Part shown: positions 23,048-33,918 of the stretch, piece after piece
Layout of the letters: each line of letters starts with the position of its first letter
Numbering within the stretch: position 1 is the stretch's first letter
NCBI GenBank assembly: GCA_030407005.1
Contig: JAUDYN010000005.1
Coordinates: 3,658,001 to 3,722,000, forward strand
Length of the DNA stretch: 64,000 nucleotides
Reading direction: 5' to 3'
Source: Desarmillaria ectypa
Taxonomy: Eukaryota > Basidiomycota > Agaricomycetes > Agaricales > Physalacriaceae
Program-made: the position numbers and the translations under genes
Notes under the pieces: generated by a model
Databases searched by the model: none
Told to the model about the DNA's origin: nothing
Seen by the model: only the letters and a program-made list of their open reading frames with translations

Positions 23048-24763
23048 ATGACGCTCGATTTACTCAATTTCATTGATAACAAGGGAGGAAATGCAGAGGA
23101 GATCCGCGAGTCGCAACGGAAAAGAGGGGAGTCGGTAGAGTTAGTAGACGAGGTAATCCAAATGTACACGGACTGGGTGAAAAGTACGTTGTTTTTGGTT
23201 CGCACAGGCAGTATAACTAACTCCAGATTGTAGTGGACTTTGAGGCGAATGGTCTCAGCAAGCAAGTGAATGCGGTACAGAAAGAAATTTCAGCAAAGAA
23301 AAAGGCTAGTCTCGCGCGATAAAGCCTTGACGATATCTTATGTTCTCATTCAGGCAAAAGAACCAGCAGATGAACTTGTTGCCCGGAAAAAAGAGCTAGA
23401 TGGACAGGTCGCCGCCAAAAAGGCAGAGGCGAAGGAGTTCGAGATCAAGATGCGACAAAAGGCGAGCACGGTTGGGAACATTGTTGGGAAGAATGTTCCC
23501 GTCAGTCAGACAGAAGTGCGTGGCCTAGCTAATCACTCCGATACTTACCGATTTTTAATCTTAGGACGACAATGTTACACTACGAACATGGCATCGCGCC
23601 CATGAAGCAGACGTGCCACCTGTAAGGACAGATATCATGCCCCATCACGAAGTTTTACTTCGACTAGATGCTATGGATCTTGATCGTGGTATGTGAATAT
23701 TCTTTACTCTCGGACATGTACCACTATTTTATGTCTAGGTGCAAAAATTGCCGGTCACCGTGGCTACTTCCTAACAAACGATGGCATCGACTTGAACCAG
23801 GCACTCATAGCGTACGGCCTTGACTTCCTTCGAAAGAAGAAATACAAAAAAATTCAGCCCCCTTTCATGATGAACAAAGACCAAATGGCCAAGACTGCCC
23901 AATTGGATCAATTCGATGAGGAGTTATACAAGGTACGTCACAGCGAACCGTCGAGAAGGGTCAAGATCTCACCATTATGTATAGGTTATTGCTTCAGATG
24001 ATGAGAAATACCTTATTGCGACCTCAGAACAACCAATCTCAGCCTATCACTCAGAAGAATGGTTCGAGAGTCCCGACACGCAGCTTCCCATCAAGTACGC
24101 GGGCTACTCGACATGTTTCCGAAAAGAAGCGGGATCGGCTGGTCGCGATATGTGGGGCATCTTCCGCGTGCACCAATTCGAGAAGGTGGAACAGTTTGTC
24201 ATCGCTGACCCGACGAAGAGCTGGGAAATGTTCGACCATATGATCGCGAATAGCGAGGAGTTTTACCAGAGCTTGGGATTGAGGTACAGGGTCGTAGCCA
24301 TTGTTTCGGGCGCGTTGAACCTCGCGGCTGCGCAGAAGTATGATTTGGAAGCGTGGTTCCCATTCCAGAGAGCGTATAAGGAACTCGTTTCGTGCTCGAA
24401 TTGTACTGATTATCGTATGGGGTCATCTACTCTTATTGGAGATCTTGACTGATTACTTTTTTTTTTTTGCAGAGAGCCGGCGATTAGAAGTTCGTTGTGG
24501 GCTCAAGACTAAGGAACAGACGCGTAAGGTGTATGTGCACATGTTAAATGGTACACTTTGCGCAACAGAACGAGCGCTTTGCTGTCTCGTTGAGAATCAT
24601 CAGACTCCCGAGGTGAGCCGTGGACCTTCTTGCTTTTTCATTCTCTGATCCTTCTCAAAAGGGACTTGTCATTCCCGAAGTCCTGCGACCTTACATGCAA
24701 GGTCGTGATTTCTTGCCATTTGTGAAAGAGCTGCCTAAAGGGTTACAGCGAAAACAAGCATAG
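23048..24763 (+). CDS. SES1: Seryl-tRNA synthetase, cytosolic
   Basis: Eight exons (23048-23183, 23234-23304, 23354-23515, 23565-23688, 23739-23932, 23985-24414, 24473-24612, 24662-24763) give 452 residues, close to yeast Ses1 (462). The N-terminal coiled-coil arm that grips the tRNA-Ser long arm is present ([26 protein letters not shown]). Class II motif 2 is seen in [20 protein letters not shown] and [11 protein letters not shown], and motif 3 in [18 protein letters not shown]. It charges tRNA-Ser with serine in the cytosol. The second intron (23305-23353) starts with GC (GCTAGT), the only phase-consistent choice. There is no mitochondrial leader and no serine-rich yeast-like C-terminal extension (ends [10 protein letters not shown]). 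Confidence 0.97.
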
Positions 24764-25100
24764 AGGAATAGAAGATTTGTATCCCAGATTGAAGATATAC
24801 CAAGGGTTTTCCCCATGGCGATGCGCTCTACTTGCAGATTTCAAGGTATTGTACGGCTGATGTGCGACAAACGCAAGGTCCAATGCTATTTAAAGTGGGG
24901 TAACGTAGGGTTGTCCGTAGTTCCGTTACCTTACCTACCTCACCCTCTCACTGCGGAGGCGGCGTATTCTATGTATGGGTGAGGCGGATGATTTGTCAGC
25001 ATCCATATACATCCATACATGGAAGGATGACTTTGCCATTTTCTGATTCCGTCCACATCGTCGACGCCCTACAGAGTTCCTCAACGTGTCTTTTTGTGTT
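24764..25100. other. Intergenic region
   Basis: About 340 bp between seryl-tRNA synthetase and the glycosyltransferase. It holds the promoter of the latter; no element or coding frame is supportable. Confidence 0.45.
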
Positions 25101-27461
25101 ATGCCCAGCGTCGGCCTGCCTACATATTCGCAAAAAGGACATCGTTTCCAAGGATCGTGGACGAGGAAAGTCCTCCTTCCGATACCAGGCATTCCAGGCC
25201 GTCGTCTACGCATATATGTCCCTGACTTCGCTCGTCTACAACAATTTGGTGCCTCGCGGCTGAGCCGCAGGCGGGGATTTCTGCTTATATGCGTCGCGTG
25301 TGCAGCAATGGTCGTGACCGTGATGTCGTTAAAGAAGACATTTGGGAGGACGGACCCTTGGGTCGAGCCGTACCGGCCGCAGTCGGACCCGCCGACGCTG
25401 GTATTCCAGAGGGACGATCTGAAGCGGATATGGAGCTGGGAGATTTCTAGTGGTCATTACCCTTCACGGCGGAGCAGTACGTGGCCCCTTGGTAGAACTT
25501 CTGTCTTTTGACTTATACCTTTGCAGTACCGAAGCAAATAGGATTCAAGTCATCACCACCAAATCCTGCGCTGCCTGCTCAGCAACGAACGATACGTCCT
25601 TCACGATACAGACCGCCGTCAACAGTGGTCACGACGAGGGCAGACACCGATACTATTGGTGTCGGTCCAAAACGAATATATCTTGACATACAAAATTCGC
25701 TTCCGGACGTCGCCTACCCACCACGTCCCGTTCCAGGGAGCGTCGCAGATCTAGACATTCTCATGAAGCACTGCGACTTTTCTACAGGAAAGGTGCGGAG
25801 ACATATCCCGGTATGCCAACCCTGTCTGACGACTGCTCGTTCAGTATGTACGTGATTGTCTAGAGGTGCTCCGTCTCGGTGCTGGCCTAGATAATGGGGA
25901 ACGAGTTAGACGAGGAGAGATGGATGACTGGAAATACATATACGTCGAACAGGATGCCAAGGACACTAAAAACCTGACATACGACAACGAAGACGCCATT
26001 ACCCCCCACCCAATATTTCGACCACCTCCAGCCGCATCATCCAAGGAAGACCCCAATGCTGGTCTTCAAAAGAAACCTGACGCCGAGTGGGAACCCCAGG
26101 TCACCCTATCCGAACCGCTCACCCACCGAGCTTCCTCTGCTCAATGCGACCCTGAAAATCCCCGACTCTTTCATATGTTCTGGACTGGCCCTTTTACTGA
26201 CAAGCCTTATCTCGCGCTTCTCTCGTTCCTGTTTACCCAGAACACTGGTATACATCTACGCGACAAACAGTTGGACGAGAGCGTCTGCCGCCCTCAGTTC
26301 TGGCTATGGATTAATCCTGGCCCCGCCGCATCCGTGCCCAACCCCAACGCCGTCCGGGACATGTTCGAAGGGCTAAAGCTCAACCCGTGGGCCTCACCTT
26401 TCCTCCATCCTCGTTTCAAAGATGTTATTAAATTCAAGCTGTGGAATACGACGGAACAGCTGGATGGCATACCAGAGCTGAAAGATGAATGGCGTATACT
26501 AAAGGATGCGCTATTCAACTCTGGCGGTTATGTTATAAGTGTTCCTGCCGAGGTGTCATCATCAAACGGGACATCCACCGCGGCAACGGAGGAAGAGGAC
26601 ATGGTCAATCGCGCTGGGTCCAAGTCGTCAAGCTCGTATGACCGATTGTCTGTCATTCTCTCGGATATGGCGCGGTTTGTGCTGTGCCACCGATTTGGCG
26701 GAATTTATCTCGATGCAGATACAATCTTTCTTCGCGATTGGGAGGAGCTCTGGGGTTGGACAGGGGCTTTCGCGTATCGTTGGTCCAGACTGGAGAAGTA
26801 CAATACGGCAGTGCTTAGAATGACCAAGGGATCTGCACTAGGCACGTTTCTCTTCCGAACGGCGATGAAGAATGGGCTGGACTTCCATCCTATGAGTATA
26901 TCCCGGTATACAGCTGATGCCTACCTGGAAGGGTTACTGTTGCGATTGCCGGATGCCCTTTTTGATTCGGCATGGCTAAATACCGAGTACTATCAACGAG
27001 ATCGCCCTCCACAGCCATATTTCACAGAGTGGGTGGGCAAAGCTTTGTCTCACATTCTTCTCATTGATGCTACCCGGCTTCTTAGATTCGCAGACTTCTT
27101 CGATACCCCAATACAAAATAGCGCTGCGCCACAAGCGTTGGGCTTTAATGGATTTTTTAAAGGCGCATACTCGTATCATTTCCACAATTTCTGGTATGTC
27201 TTCCTAGTCCTTTTGCATTCCTTCGTTCTCATCTTGCCCAGGTGGAAGCCGTTTGATCTATCACGAAACTTCCCGGACCTTGGCCAGCGCTTCGCAGCTG
27301 GTGAGCAGATTGCCCGGAACGCTACTGACGAGGAGAGGATACCGGACAGGGTATTGGACGACAAGCGCGATCTGGACTGGTCAGTTGTGCTCAAAAGGAC
27401 GTTTGAATCTTACATACGAGGCGAGCGACCGAACATGTATGGCGAGTGGATACAGTGGTAG
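25101..27461 (+). CDS. Type II membrane glycosyltransferase, GT32-like (DXD sugar-binding)
   Basis: Four exons (25101-25476, 25527-25792, 25845-27193, 27242-27461) give 736 residues. A basic N-terminal tail precedes one membrane helix (GFLLICVACAAMVVTVMSL), as in Golgi type II enzymes. The lumenal part has PRLFHMFWTGPFTDKPYLAL and then FVLCHRFGGIYLDADTIFL, whose DAD is the metal/nucleotide-sugar DXD motif of the Gly_transf_sug/GT32 group. YSYHFHNFWWKP near the end fits the same family. The likely function is adding a hexose to glycoproteins or glycolipids in the Golgi; the exact sugar is unknown. About 260 residues between helix and catalytic core are acidic/proline-rich and not conserved-looking. 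No damage is seen. Confidence 0.85.
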
Positions 27462-27792
27462 CGCGCTCGGTTTTTCTGTTCTGGGATCCGGGGATTTATG
27501 TTAGATCACTGTATTTGAAACGCTATATCATGACATTAGTACATATAATATTCGTTGGTGAAGGTGTTGCCAGGATAAGTTTTGTATGGCTATTACGCTA
27601 ACTATAATTCCTTATAGCACTTCAGAAATGAAGGTAGATATCACTGTTGGTAGTGGCCATCTCAGAAAAAGGAGTAGGAAATTTGTAAGCCGGTGCGAAG
27701 GGGTAGGTAAGTGTAGACAGGTTTTCTACCAAATTTATACTGCAAAGCAAGCGGGCTTACTAGTTCCTTGGTAATTGAAACAGCTGATATGG
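27462..27792. other. Intergenic region
   Basis: About 330 bp, AT-rich, between the glycosyltransferase stop and the edge of the duplicated F-box segment. No coding signal. Confidence 0.45.
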
Positions 27793-29290
27793 TTTTACGA
27801 TACATCGATGAACCACGAGCTAGTGCTTGAAGTCGCGCAAGAATAGGAACTAATTCCAATTAATATGCATCGATGGAAACATTTCTAATTGGATACAGCT
27901 TTTGAAAGGTCCAAAAAGGTAACATGTTGCAAAATAGATATAGATAGCAAAGCAAAGAAGATATATAGCAGATAATGCAACAGAAATAGATAAGAAAAAA
28001 TAAAAGCAGTTCATTAAATATTTATCGTCCGTTGGTTCATCAGCTAAGACGAGCGTTGTAACACGCTTGTACGATTTCGCTGTTGAACAACCGATTCCCT
28101 CCCAGGATCGTCAACTTCTTCACTCCAGGTAAGTCGTACGGTGGAATGACGTCCAACTTTGCGTTCTTCTCCAGACGCTCTTGTGTGTACCGCGTGCTGT
28201 GCGTGTACACGAATTCCAACTCGGTTACTTGTTCCGGTAGCTGGAGTCGCCAGAGTTCAGTGTCGTTATACCACCAGTTGTGGTAGTTCATCGATACTCG
28301 CTTGGCGTTGGGGAAGAACTGTTGAAGCACCGGCATCAGATCGTGGATGTCTTTCGATACCGGGTGCGTTACGAGATTGGTGCCATGGGGATCGACTTCG
28401 AGGACGAAGGAAATAGACCGACAGAATTCTGACGGCGTGAATGAAGAGTCAATCGACCGGAAGGCTACGGTGTCTCGTTGTAGCATACGGCAGATGACAT
28501 GATTAAGGTGGGATGGCGTGAAGATGTGTACGTCGGTACAGAACACGCGAGTGAATTCCCAAGCGAACGATTTGCTGACGAGAACAGATGATGTCGTCAT
28601 TCGGAGTCGTTCGAAGGTTGTGAGAGGAAGTGCCCATGCTTCCTGGATGATCTGGGCAAGTACTTCCGCGGGAAGTACGTTTTTCATTGTGGTAGAGATA
28701 TTTGGTTCAGCTGAGTTGTATGATGGATGATTTGTGTGGCCGAAGGCGACGTTATCCCCTGCAATTTATACCTGATGGTACTCCACATTTTGGTTCACTT
28801 CGACCTTCCTCTGGAGGCGGTGAAGTCTCAGTGATCGACCACAGTACAAGGCCTCCTACCAGATTATTTGAAGTCTCTGTAAGCACCATGAGCATTAGAT
28901 AACACAAATGAGGTCTACTTTGCGGCTGCCAACCGTCGATGAACGCGACCTCGTATCAGACTCGAATTTTGTGACATCCTTAGATAAATGATTATTAGTT
29001 CGATAACATTATATGATGTCATATTAGGCCCCTTTTCAGCGAGAGGTCTCCGCTCCAAAAGTTCTTTGCAGACTGGTAGACTCGGAGTACAGTGCACCGG
29101 TATGAAACCTGATGTCTTAGGGAAACGATTCTGCAACAAATTGGCACCAATGAAGAGCAAGAAGAAAGTAATGAGACAGAACCTTCGGACTGATGGCTCC
29201 CGGAACACTGGAAAGGGGGATGGAGGATGGAGTTGAACTTGGTGGGCGGCTCTCGGCGGAACCAATATCCGTTACATTGACCCGCAGTTC
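27793..29290 (-). repeat. Duplicated F-box segment, copy A (inverted relative to 54208-55683)
   Basis: Read on the minus strand, this block matches the plus strand of copy B nearly base for base over about 1.47 kb. It includes a whole gene, its promoter and about 350 bp of 3' flank. Differences seen are scattered point changes plus small indels, e.g. seven bases (ACAGAGG) present before GATAACGTCG in copy B only. The match stops near 27793 (GTTTTACGATACATCG). At the other end it fades beyond 29250, with weaker similarity through ATATCCGTTACATTGACCCG. Confidence 0.93.
28040..28687 (-). CDS. F-box-like protein, copy A
   Basis: A single exon of 215 residues without introns. It starts MKNVLPAEVLAQIIQEAWAL, an F-box-like opening of the loose type common in basidiomycetes (LP.EV..II..AW......R....LVSK.F...). 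The C-terminal half has FFPNAKRVSMNYHNWWY and LPGVKKLTILGGNRLFNSE, which look like leucine-rich-repeat-type strands. It differs from copy B (54790-55437) at only three residues (K2N, V4I and a V/I near position 74), so both have stayed open since a recent duplication. The TATA-like GGTATAAATTG lies about 80 bp upstream in both. Likely role: substrate adaptor of an SCF ubiquitin ligase, by analogy only. Confidence 0.75.
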   Translation of the reverse strand: MKNVLPAEVLAQIIQEAWALPLTTFERLRMTTSSVLVSKSFAWEFTRVFCTDVHIFTPSHLNHVICRMLQRDTVAFRSIDSSFTPSEFCRSISFVLEVDPHGTNLVTHPVSKDIHDLMPVLQQFFPNAKRVSMNYHNWWYNDTELWRLQLPEQVTELEFVYTHSTRYTQERLEKNAKLDVIPPYDLPGVKKLTILGGNRLFNSEIVQACYNARLS

Positions 29291-29666
29291 TGGCTTGAAC
29301 TATTTTCTCCGTACTCAACTCCAACAGCCAGTGATGCTCTTACACACTTTTTTCAGAAAGCTTTCGAAAATGTATTTTTGAGCTGCACCAGCTAATTCCA
29401 ATACTGTTATGAGGAGGCCTGTTTGTTGAAAGCCACAGATGTCTATGTTTTCCTTCAACGTTGTCAACTCTGCGCACTGAAAGATGGCACCATGCCAGAT
29501 CGCGTTCGAATCCTTATCACGACCCTGCCTTCTATGATCTCTTCGGCAGAGCGCTCTTGATACTGTTATATCCAAGTCCTCCGCATGTGAACCTTTTCGT
29601 TGTCAGTTGCCAGTCGTGTCGTCCTGCGTAGGGTTCTCCCTTGAATACCTAGTTGACTGACTTTTA
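29291..29666. other. Unassigned spacer between F-box copy A and zinc-finger pseudogene
   Basis: About 375 bp. A plus-strand reading contains NIRYIDPQFWLELFSP and DALTHFFQKAFENVF, which look protein-like and partly match the flank of copy B (NIRYIGPKFRMEDAV). No gene could be built from it. Confidence 0.35.
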
Positions 29667-29976
29667 GGTGAAGGAGAAGCGGACTGGGTCTCTGTACATC
29701 AAACCTGTGTCGACGCTACACGCCACTGAAAGCACCGACGTCGCTCCTACGGTGACACCTTCCCCTTCTCTGCCTCCCGTTGCCCCTTCAACTTAGGTCG
29801 ATCACGACTTTTGGCAGTTGGATTGGAACATAGACATGCCGACACTCCCGCAAGTCAGAGAAGTTTACCCCGCAGACAGAGCCGGTTTCCCTCTTGAAGG
29901 ATTATCTCCAACGACCACAGAGACAACATCTTCGCTCTTCTCCCTCATCGATCGTTCCCAATCACCCTGTCGGTTC

Positions 29977-29988
29977 AACAGGCGGTAG
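29977..29988 (+). repeat. 12-bp direct repeat flanking the MITE-like element, left copy
   Basis: AACAGGCGGTAG, repeated at 30313-30324. It is separated from the CAGGG terminus by CGATCGA, so it is not a simple 8-bp hAT duplication. Confidence 0.7.
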
Positions 29989-29995
29989 CGATCGA

Positions 29996-30302
29996 CAGGG
30001 CCCGGCTCAAAGCCCTAAGCCGAGCTGAGCTGGGCCGGGCCAGGACCAAAAAAGCCAGGCCTTTCAGGCGGCTTGCAAAGGGCTCGGGCCCAAGCTTTGA
30101 TTTCTGAAAGCCCAAGCCTTGGGCTCGAGCCCGGGCTTTCTGAAGGTACCCTACGTGACCTTTTGATGCTGAATCTGCGCCGGCAGTGCAATGAAGGTCA
30201 GTATTTGATTAGTATATAAAACCATGGCTCCGGATTTTACTCAGAACCTGCTATTGCAGGATGTCGGGGCCTGAAACTGAGCCGAGCCCGAGCCGAGCCC
30301 TG
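29996..30302. mobile_element. MITE-like element with CAGGG terminal inverted repeats
   Basis: The element starts CAGGGCCCGGCTC and ends GAGCCGAGCCCTG, a 13-bp inverted repeat with one mismatch; CAGGG ends are typical of hAT-type elements. The interior is rich in GGGCTCGGGCCC / AAGCCCGGGCTCGAG palindromes, codes for nothing, and is far more GC-rich than its surroundings. A 12-bp sequence, AACAGGCGGTAG, occurs on both sides (29977-29988 and 30313-30324), a few bases away from the element ends. The exact insertion junction is therefore unclear. It interrupts the zinc-finger pseudogene. Confidence 0.75.
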
Positions 30303-30312
30303 ACAATCACTA

Positions 30313-30324
30313 AACAGGCGGTAG
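30313..30324 (+). repeat. 12-bp direct repeat flanking the MITE-like element, right copy
   Basis: AACAGGCGGTAG, ten bases after the CCCTG terminus. It is identical to the left copy. Confidence 0.7.
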
Positions 30325-30898
30325 AAGAAAGCAGTCCATTCAACCAGCAGTGGCGCAAGACCTTTGCGCCTACCTTCGCCAACTACTCCGCTCGCCGACT
30401 CGAATATCACGAATATCTGCGAAGACCTCTATGGAAAACCAGTTCCGTCCCAAGGTTTCGATTCGTCCGGGTCATCATCTTTCGAAGAGGTGCTCCGGGA
30501 GTGGATGGGGCCCTTCGACTTTGCCTTTGCCTAAGGATCGATTGGGATAGTATTCGCGAAAAGAATTACACAGAATTTTTATTTCTTCTCCAACAGCAAA
30601 TTCAAATTCCAACTATCACAATTGTATCATCTTTCTGTACCTTTTATTCTATTCTCAATTGTCTTGTATTCCTTCATCTTTTAGTGTTATTTTCTGGGTT
30701 CTTACATCCGATGCGAAGTGGCCCGACTTCTGTTCACGTTTCTGATTTAACTTCCAGTTCAGATAAATGTATTAATAGTTGCGTCCATAAACGAGGGGAT
30801 AGCAGTACCGAAATACATATACATAGGATGTCATAGAAGTACTTTTGATAAACACGAACTCTTCACTATCTCGCTGAGCATCATTTCGTCCGAAGGAC

Positions 30899-33230
30899 TC
30901 AAAAACCCAACGATATATCCTCTATCTCTCTCTCTTTCTCCCTCTCCCTCTCCCTCTCCCTCTCCCGGTTCATAAACACCTGCTTGAACAGCATCCACGG
31001 CCACAGAAGGCGCATCCAAAATGTGGTCCCAGAATTAAAGAGGTATTTGCTCTGAAAAGCCATTACGACCCATACCGTTAGCAACGTCAGGGGAACAGCT
31101 GCTTCAAAGTAGTGCGGTAGACTCCCGTGGGTGCCGGGGCTTATCTCTCGGACATTCATTCCAAAGAAAGCCTAGAATAGGGATGGTCAATAGTACTTGC
31201 GCAAGCATAGTCTAGAACACATACGGCAACGAACGAAGAGGGAAGAAATATCATAGTGAGGTAGGCTATTTGTTTCATCTTCAGTGGAATAAGCTACCCG
31301 AATTAGCCGACCAAAGCATGTGACATACCGCCGCACTGTCCCTCACAGCTGCCTCGGTTAACTCCTTCATACGTTTGCTATCATTTATATTGACACTGCT
31401 GAACACCTGGTAACAACTCCGATCAACTAGGACAACCGTGCCAACAGAGACCAACCACTTACTAAGTTCATGACATTTTTAAGCCGTTTATCCTGCATAC
31501 GTCGACTCATCTCTAGTCGGCCGATTTCCGAAAGCAGATTTCGACATTCCTTCTCCAACAGCGTCCGACTAAATAGCTTTTCTTCTTGGGGTAGACTGTC
31601 CATAGCTGGATTGGGGGTATCGAGTATGAATACAACGGCCTTTCTCATATCTTCCAATAAAGAAGAATAGTGTAAATGATGCGCTCTTATAATATGTAGT
31701 TCACGCGTGAGAAAGATGTTTGAAGGCTCTAATACACTGGTTTCCTAATGTGAGGTGAGAACCGCCGTCAGACACCAATGTGGAGACAGCGTACTAGCCA
31801 ACAAATGTGTGCATATAATGCCTCAAGCGCCTCATCCCAAGCATACATGGCGTGCCAAATGAATGTCAGTAGGACAAAAGTAGGGTCGGGAGATCGCTGA
31901 AATATATTTTGCCAATAGACACTTTGACCTAAGGAATTGTGAGCAGAGGAACGATAAATTTGGTGTCTAAGAGTTACCTGCAAAGCGTATCCGTTCGTGA
32001 AGGTAGGGGGCAGATGTTGCCTCCCGCTCAGAATTATGGTATGATATGAGGGTATTGCCTTCTACATTTCGAATAAGATGGACTGCGAGGAGATCGAGCA
32101 CTAGGGAGCAGCCATCGCCTGGGGAAGTCAGATGAACTAAGGAACGACATGTCGCTAACTGAATGCTTACCGGACCGCAGGACCAAAGGGGATTGGGTAT
32201 TGATCACTTGCTCACCTGCTCAAAAGTGCCGTTCAAAAGATGAGTCGAATCACTGGGAGCAATACTCACGGGCGAGGGTGTCTTCGCTATTTGTTGACGA
32301 CGTGGTGAAAGGAGCTGAAGAACGGTCGCTTCCGACGACCGCATCCATGGTTTTGAGAAATGTTAACGTAATAGTGATATCTACCCCATAGCCTCTGAAT
32401 AAATACGGAATGACACAGACTGGTGCTGAACTTACGGTCTCCCTTGCCCGGCTGAACTTCTTCCTGGAAGCGGGATGGTATCCATGATAGTGATGATGAG
32501 AAGAAGAACGGTTCTATATTGTACCTAAAAATACGCGCCAGTCAGTCAAGCAATTGAATGGACGGCAACCGAGCGCACTTTGCGCCAAGCATTTGCAGCA
32601 CTGGCCCTGACATGTTTTCAACAAACAGCGCCCGGACACGCGTAGTCGCCGGCCTCTGAGCGGACTTTAGATGAAGCATGCGCTCAAGAGTGGGGCACGT
32701 ACGTGGTTGTGAATGAGTTGTACCCAGAAATTATCCTTCGTTTGTTCTGTAGCCTCATGCTTCCCTGAGTCCATAAAATAGCCGCGGTCGTCAACGTCGA
32801 CGTGATGAATCGTGCATGGAATGTCCCGGTTGTATTCTTTAATGGCATAAAGTATTCGGCTACGTCTGACTTGAGAAGGGGTCCAGTTGGGGAAACGCGA
32901 CTGAGGATAGCCTTTCCAACAGCCGTTGCAGTTGACATGGTTGCATAGCTCCGGAATAGGGGGTGCCTCTGATCTGAGCTGTTCGTCATCGACTTCTGTA
33001 AATAAGTCTTAAGTTATTCAATCATTGGAATATCGAGTTCTCAGAGAAGATAACGTACCGTCGTTAAGATTTATCCAGGGCCTTCAGAAGGGTCAGTTCG
33101 AGACTCAAGCATAAATAATGGATGTTTTCTACCAAGGAGCAGAGGGTCCTGAGTGCCGGTGAGAAGGCGGGGGCCTTCTCAGCGCAAAATCATGGCTGGC
33201 GGGTCGTATACGTCGGCGAAGAGACGACAT
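30899..33230 (-). CDS. CorA-like Mg2+ transporter family protein
   Basis: Thirteen exons join in frame to 568 residues: 33230-33133, 33081-33059, 32995-32703, 32664-32579, 32524-32436, 32380-32270, 32215-32171, 32118-31978, 31928-31795, 31744-31463, 31406-31329, 31278-31225 and 31171-30899. The C-terminus has the CorA layout: TM1 ending in the GMN motif (QIAYLTMIFLPSSFVAAFFG, then GMNVREI), a short loop, and TM2 (AVPLTLLTVWVVMAF). The large soluble domain includes ALFVENMSGPVLQMLGAKY, SGQ-like FAGQSVYWQNIFQRSPDP, and a long helix (TLLEKECRNLLSEIGRLEMS) leading to the membrane. By family knowledge it forms a pentameric Mg2+ channel; this fungal branch is poorly studied. A (CTCTCC)n repeat at 30921-30966 encodes an odd RERERERERE tail. 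Exon 2 is only 23 nt. Confidence 0.88.
30921..30966. repeat. Pyrimidine microsatellite (TC)n/(CTCTCC)n inside coding sequence
   Basis: A run of TC and CTCTCC units. On the minus strand it codes for alternating Arg and Glu at the C-terminus of the CorA-like protein. Confidence 0.85.
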
Positions 33231-33918
33231 TGGTTGTAGGGGTATAGCCTCTGGCAATCAGCTAGATACTGCCTAGAGGTTCAACTTTAATGACCGTTAC
33301 AATTCAGGTCCCTGTGAGCCCACCTGCCATCTTTGCATGGAGATGGTGAGTGATAAGCACCCTGGGGCAGCGGCGAATATCCGGCATAACGCAATAGCCT
33401 GACTTCGAAATGATGGATTGATCTTTACTTCCGTCTTCGTCGTCGTCGTCGTCGTAGGCTTGATGACGGCGTCAACATTATAGGAGGCCTTGGTGCCGAG
33501 ATTGAGCAAAGTAGGTCATGAGTAGCCGAGTGGACTCACTGACCCATAATGCATCAGAAATTCTCCGTCGCCACCTTGGTCCCAGTTGTCGCATTTATCA
33601 GTCCGTCAGCATCGAGAAACGTACGCGTTACCTCAAGCATTGCATCCTTGACCTTGACGATCACTGCATGCACGATTTTCTTACGCAAATTGCTGAGAAC
33701 GGAGTTACATATAACCCCGAGTGTGGAGCCAGGTGTGTGCCCTTCTCAAGCCTTCTCAAGGCGATGCAAACTTCAGCAGCTCTTACCCGGATCATCGTAT
33801 AGCCAGAAGTCTCTTTCTTAAAGTTTTCTTGACGGTAAATTCGTTAGACGTCGACGATAAACGTTTAAACGCTGGTATCGTTGATGGTTCTTGGCAAGGA
33901 TCGTCGGCCACATCGATC
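33231..33918. other. Divergent intergenic region with (TCG)n repeat
   Basis: About 690 bp between the CorA-like gene and the next plus-strand transporter. A TCG trinucleotide run lies at 33436-33456. A plus-strand frame at 33518-33802 and a minus frame at 33509-33297 have no recognisable content or splice partners. Confidence 0.45.

Larger units (their letters stand above)
29667..30540 (+). pseudogene. C2H2 zinc-finger gene relic (paralogue of 56009-57073)
   Basis: The plus strand repeats the last exon of the intact zinc-finger gene in decayed form. VKEKRTGSLYIKPVSTLHAT matches VKEKRTGPLYIKRVSTLRAT; DFWQLDWNIDM matches DFWKLDWNMDM; REVYPADRAGFPLEGL is nearly identical. The end SSFEEV...WMGPFDFAFA matches SFEEVA...WMGPFDFAWA. 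In-frame stops occur (for example at APST-stop near 29794) and a 307-bp palindromic element interrupts it. The three zinc-finger exons are missing. Similarity continues about 180 bp past the stop into the 3' flank (CCAACTATCACAATTGTATCATC). Confidence 0.87.

Noticed and set aside
23777..24452. Alternative frames in the seryl-tRNA synthetase region
   Set aside because: They are out-of-frame readings of synthetase exons whose spliced product is complete.
29500..29516. GCGTTCGAATCC, tRNA T-loop-like
   Set aside because: No T-stem pairing and no cloverleaf around it.
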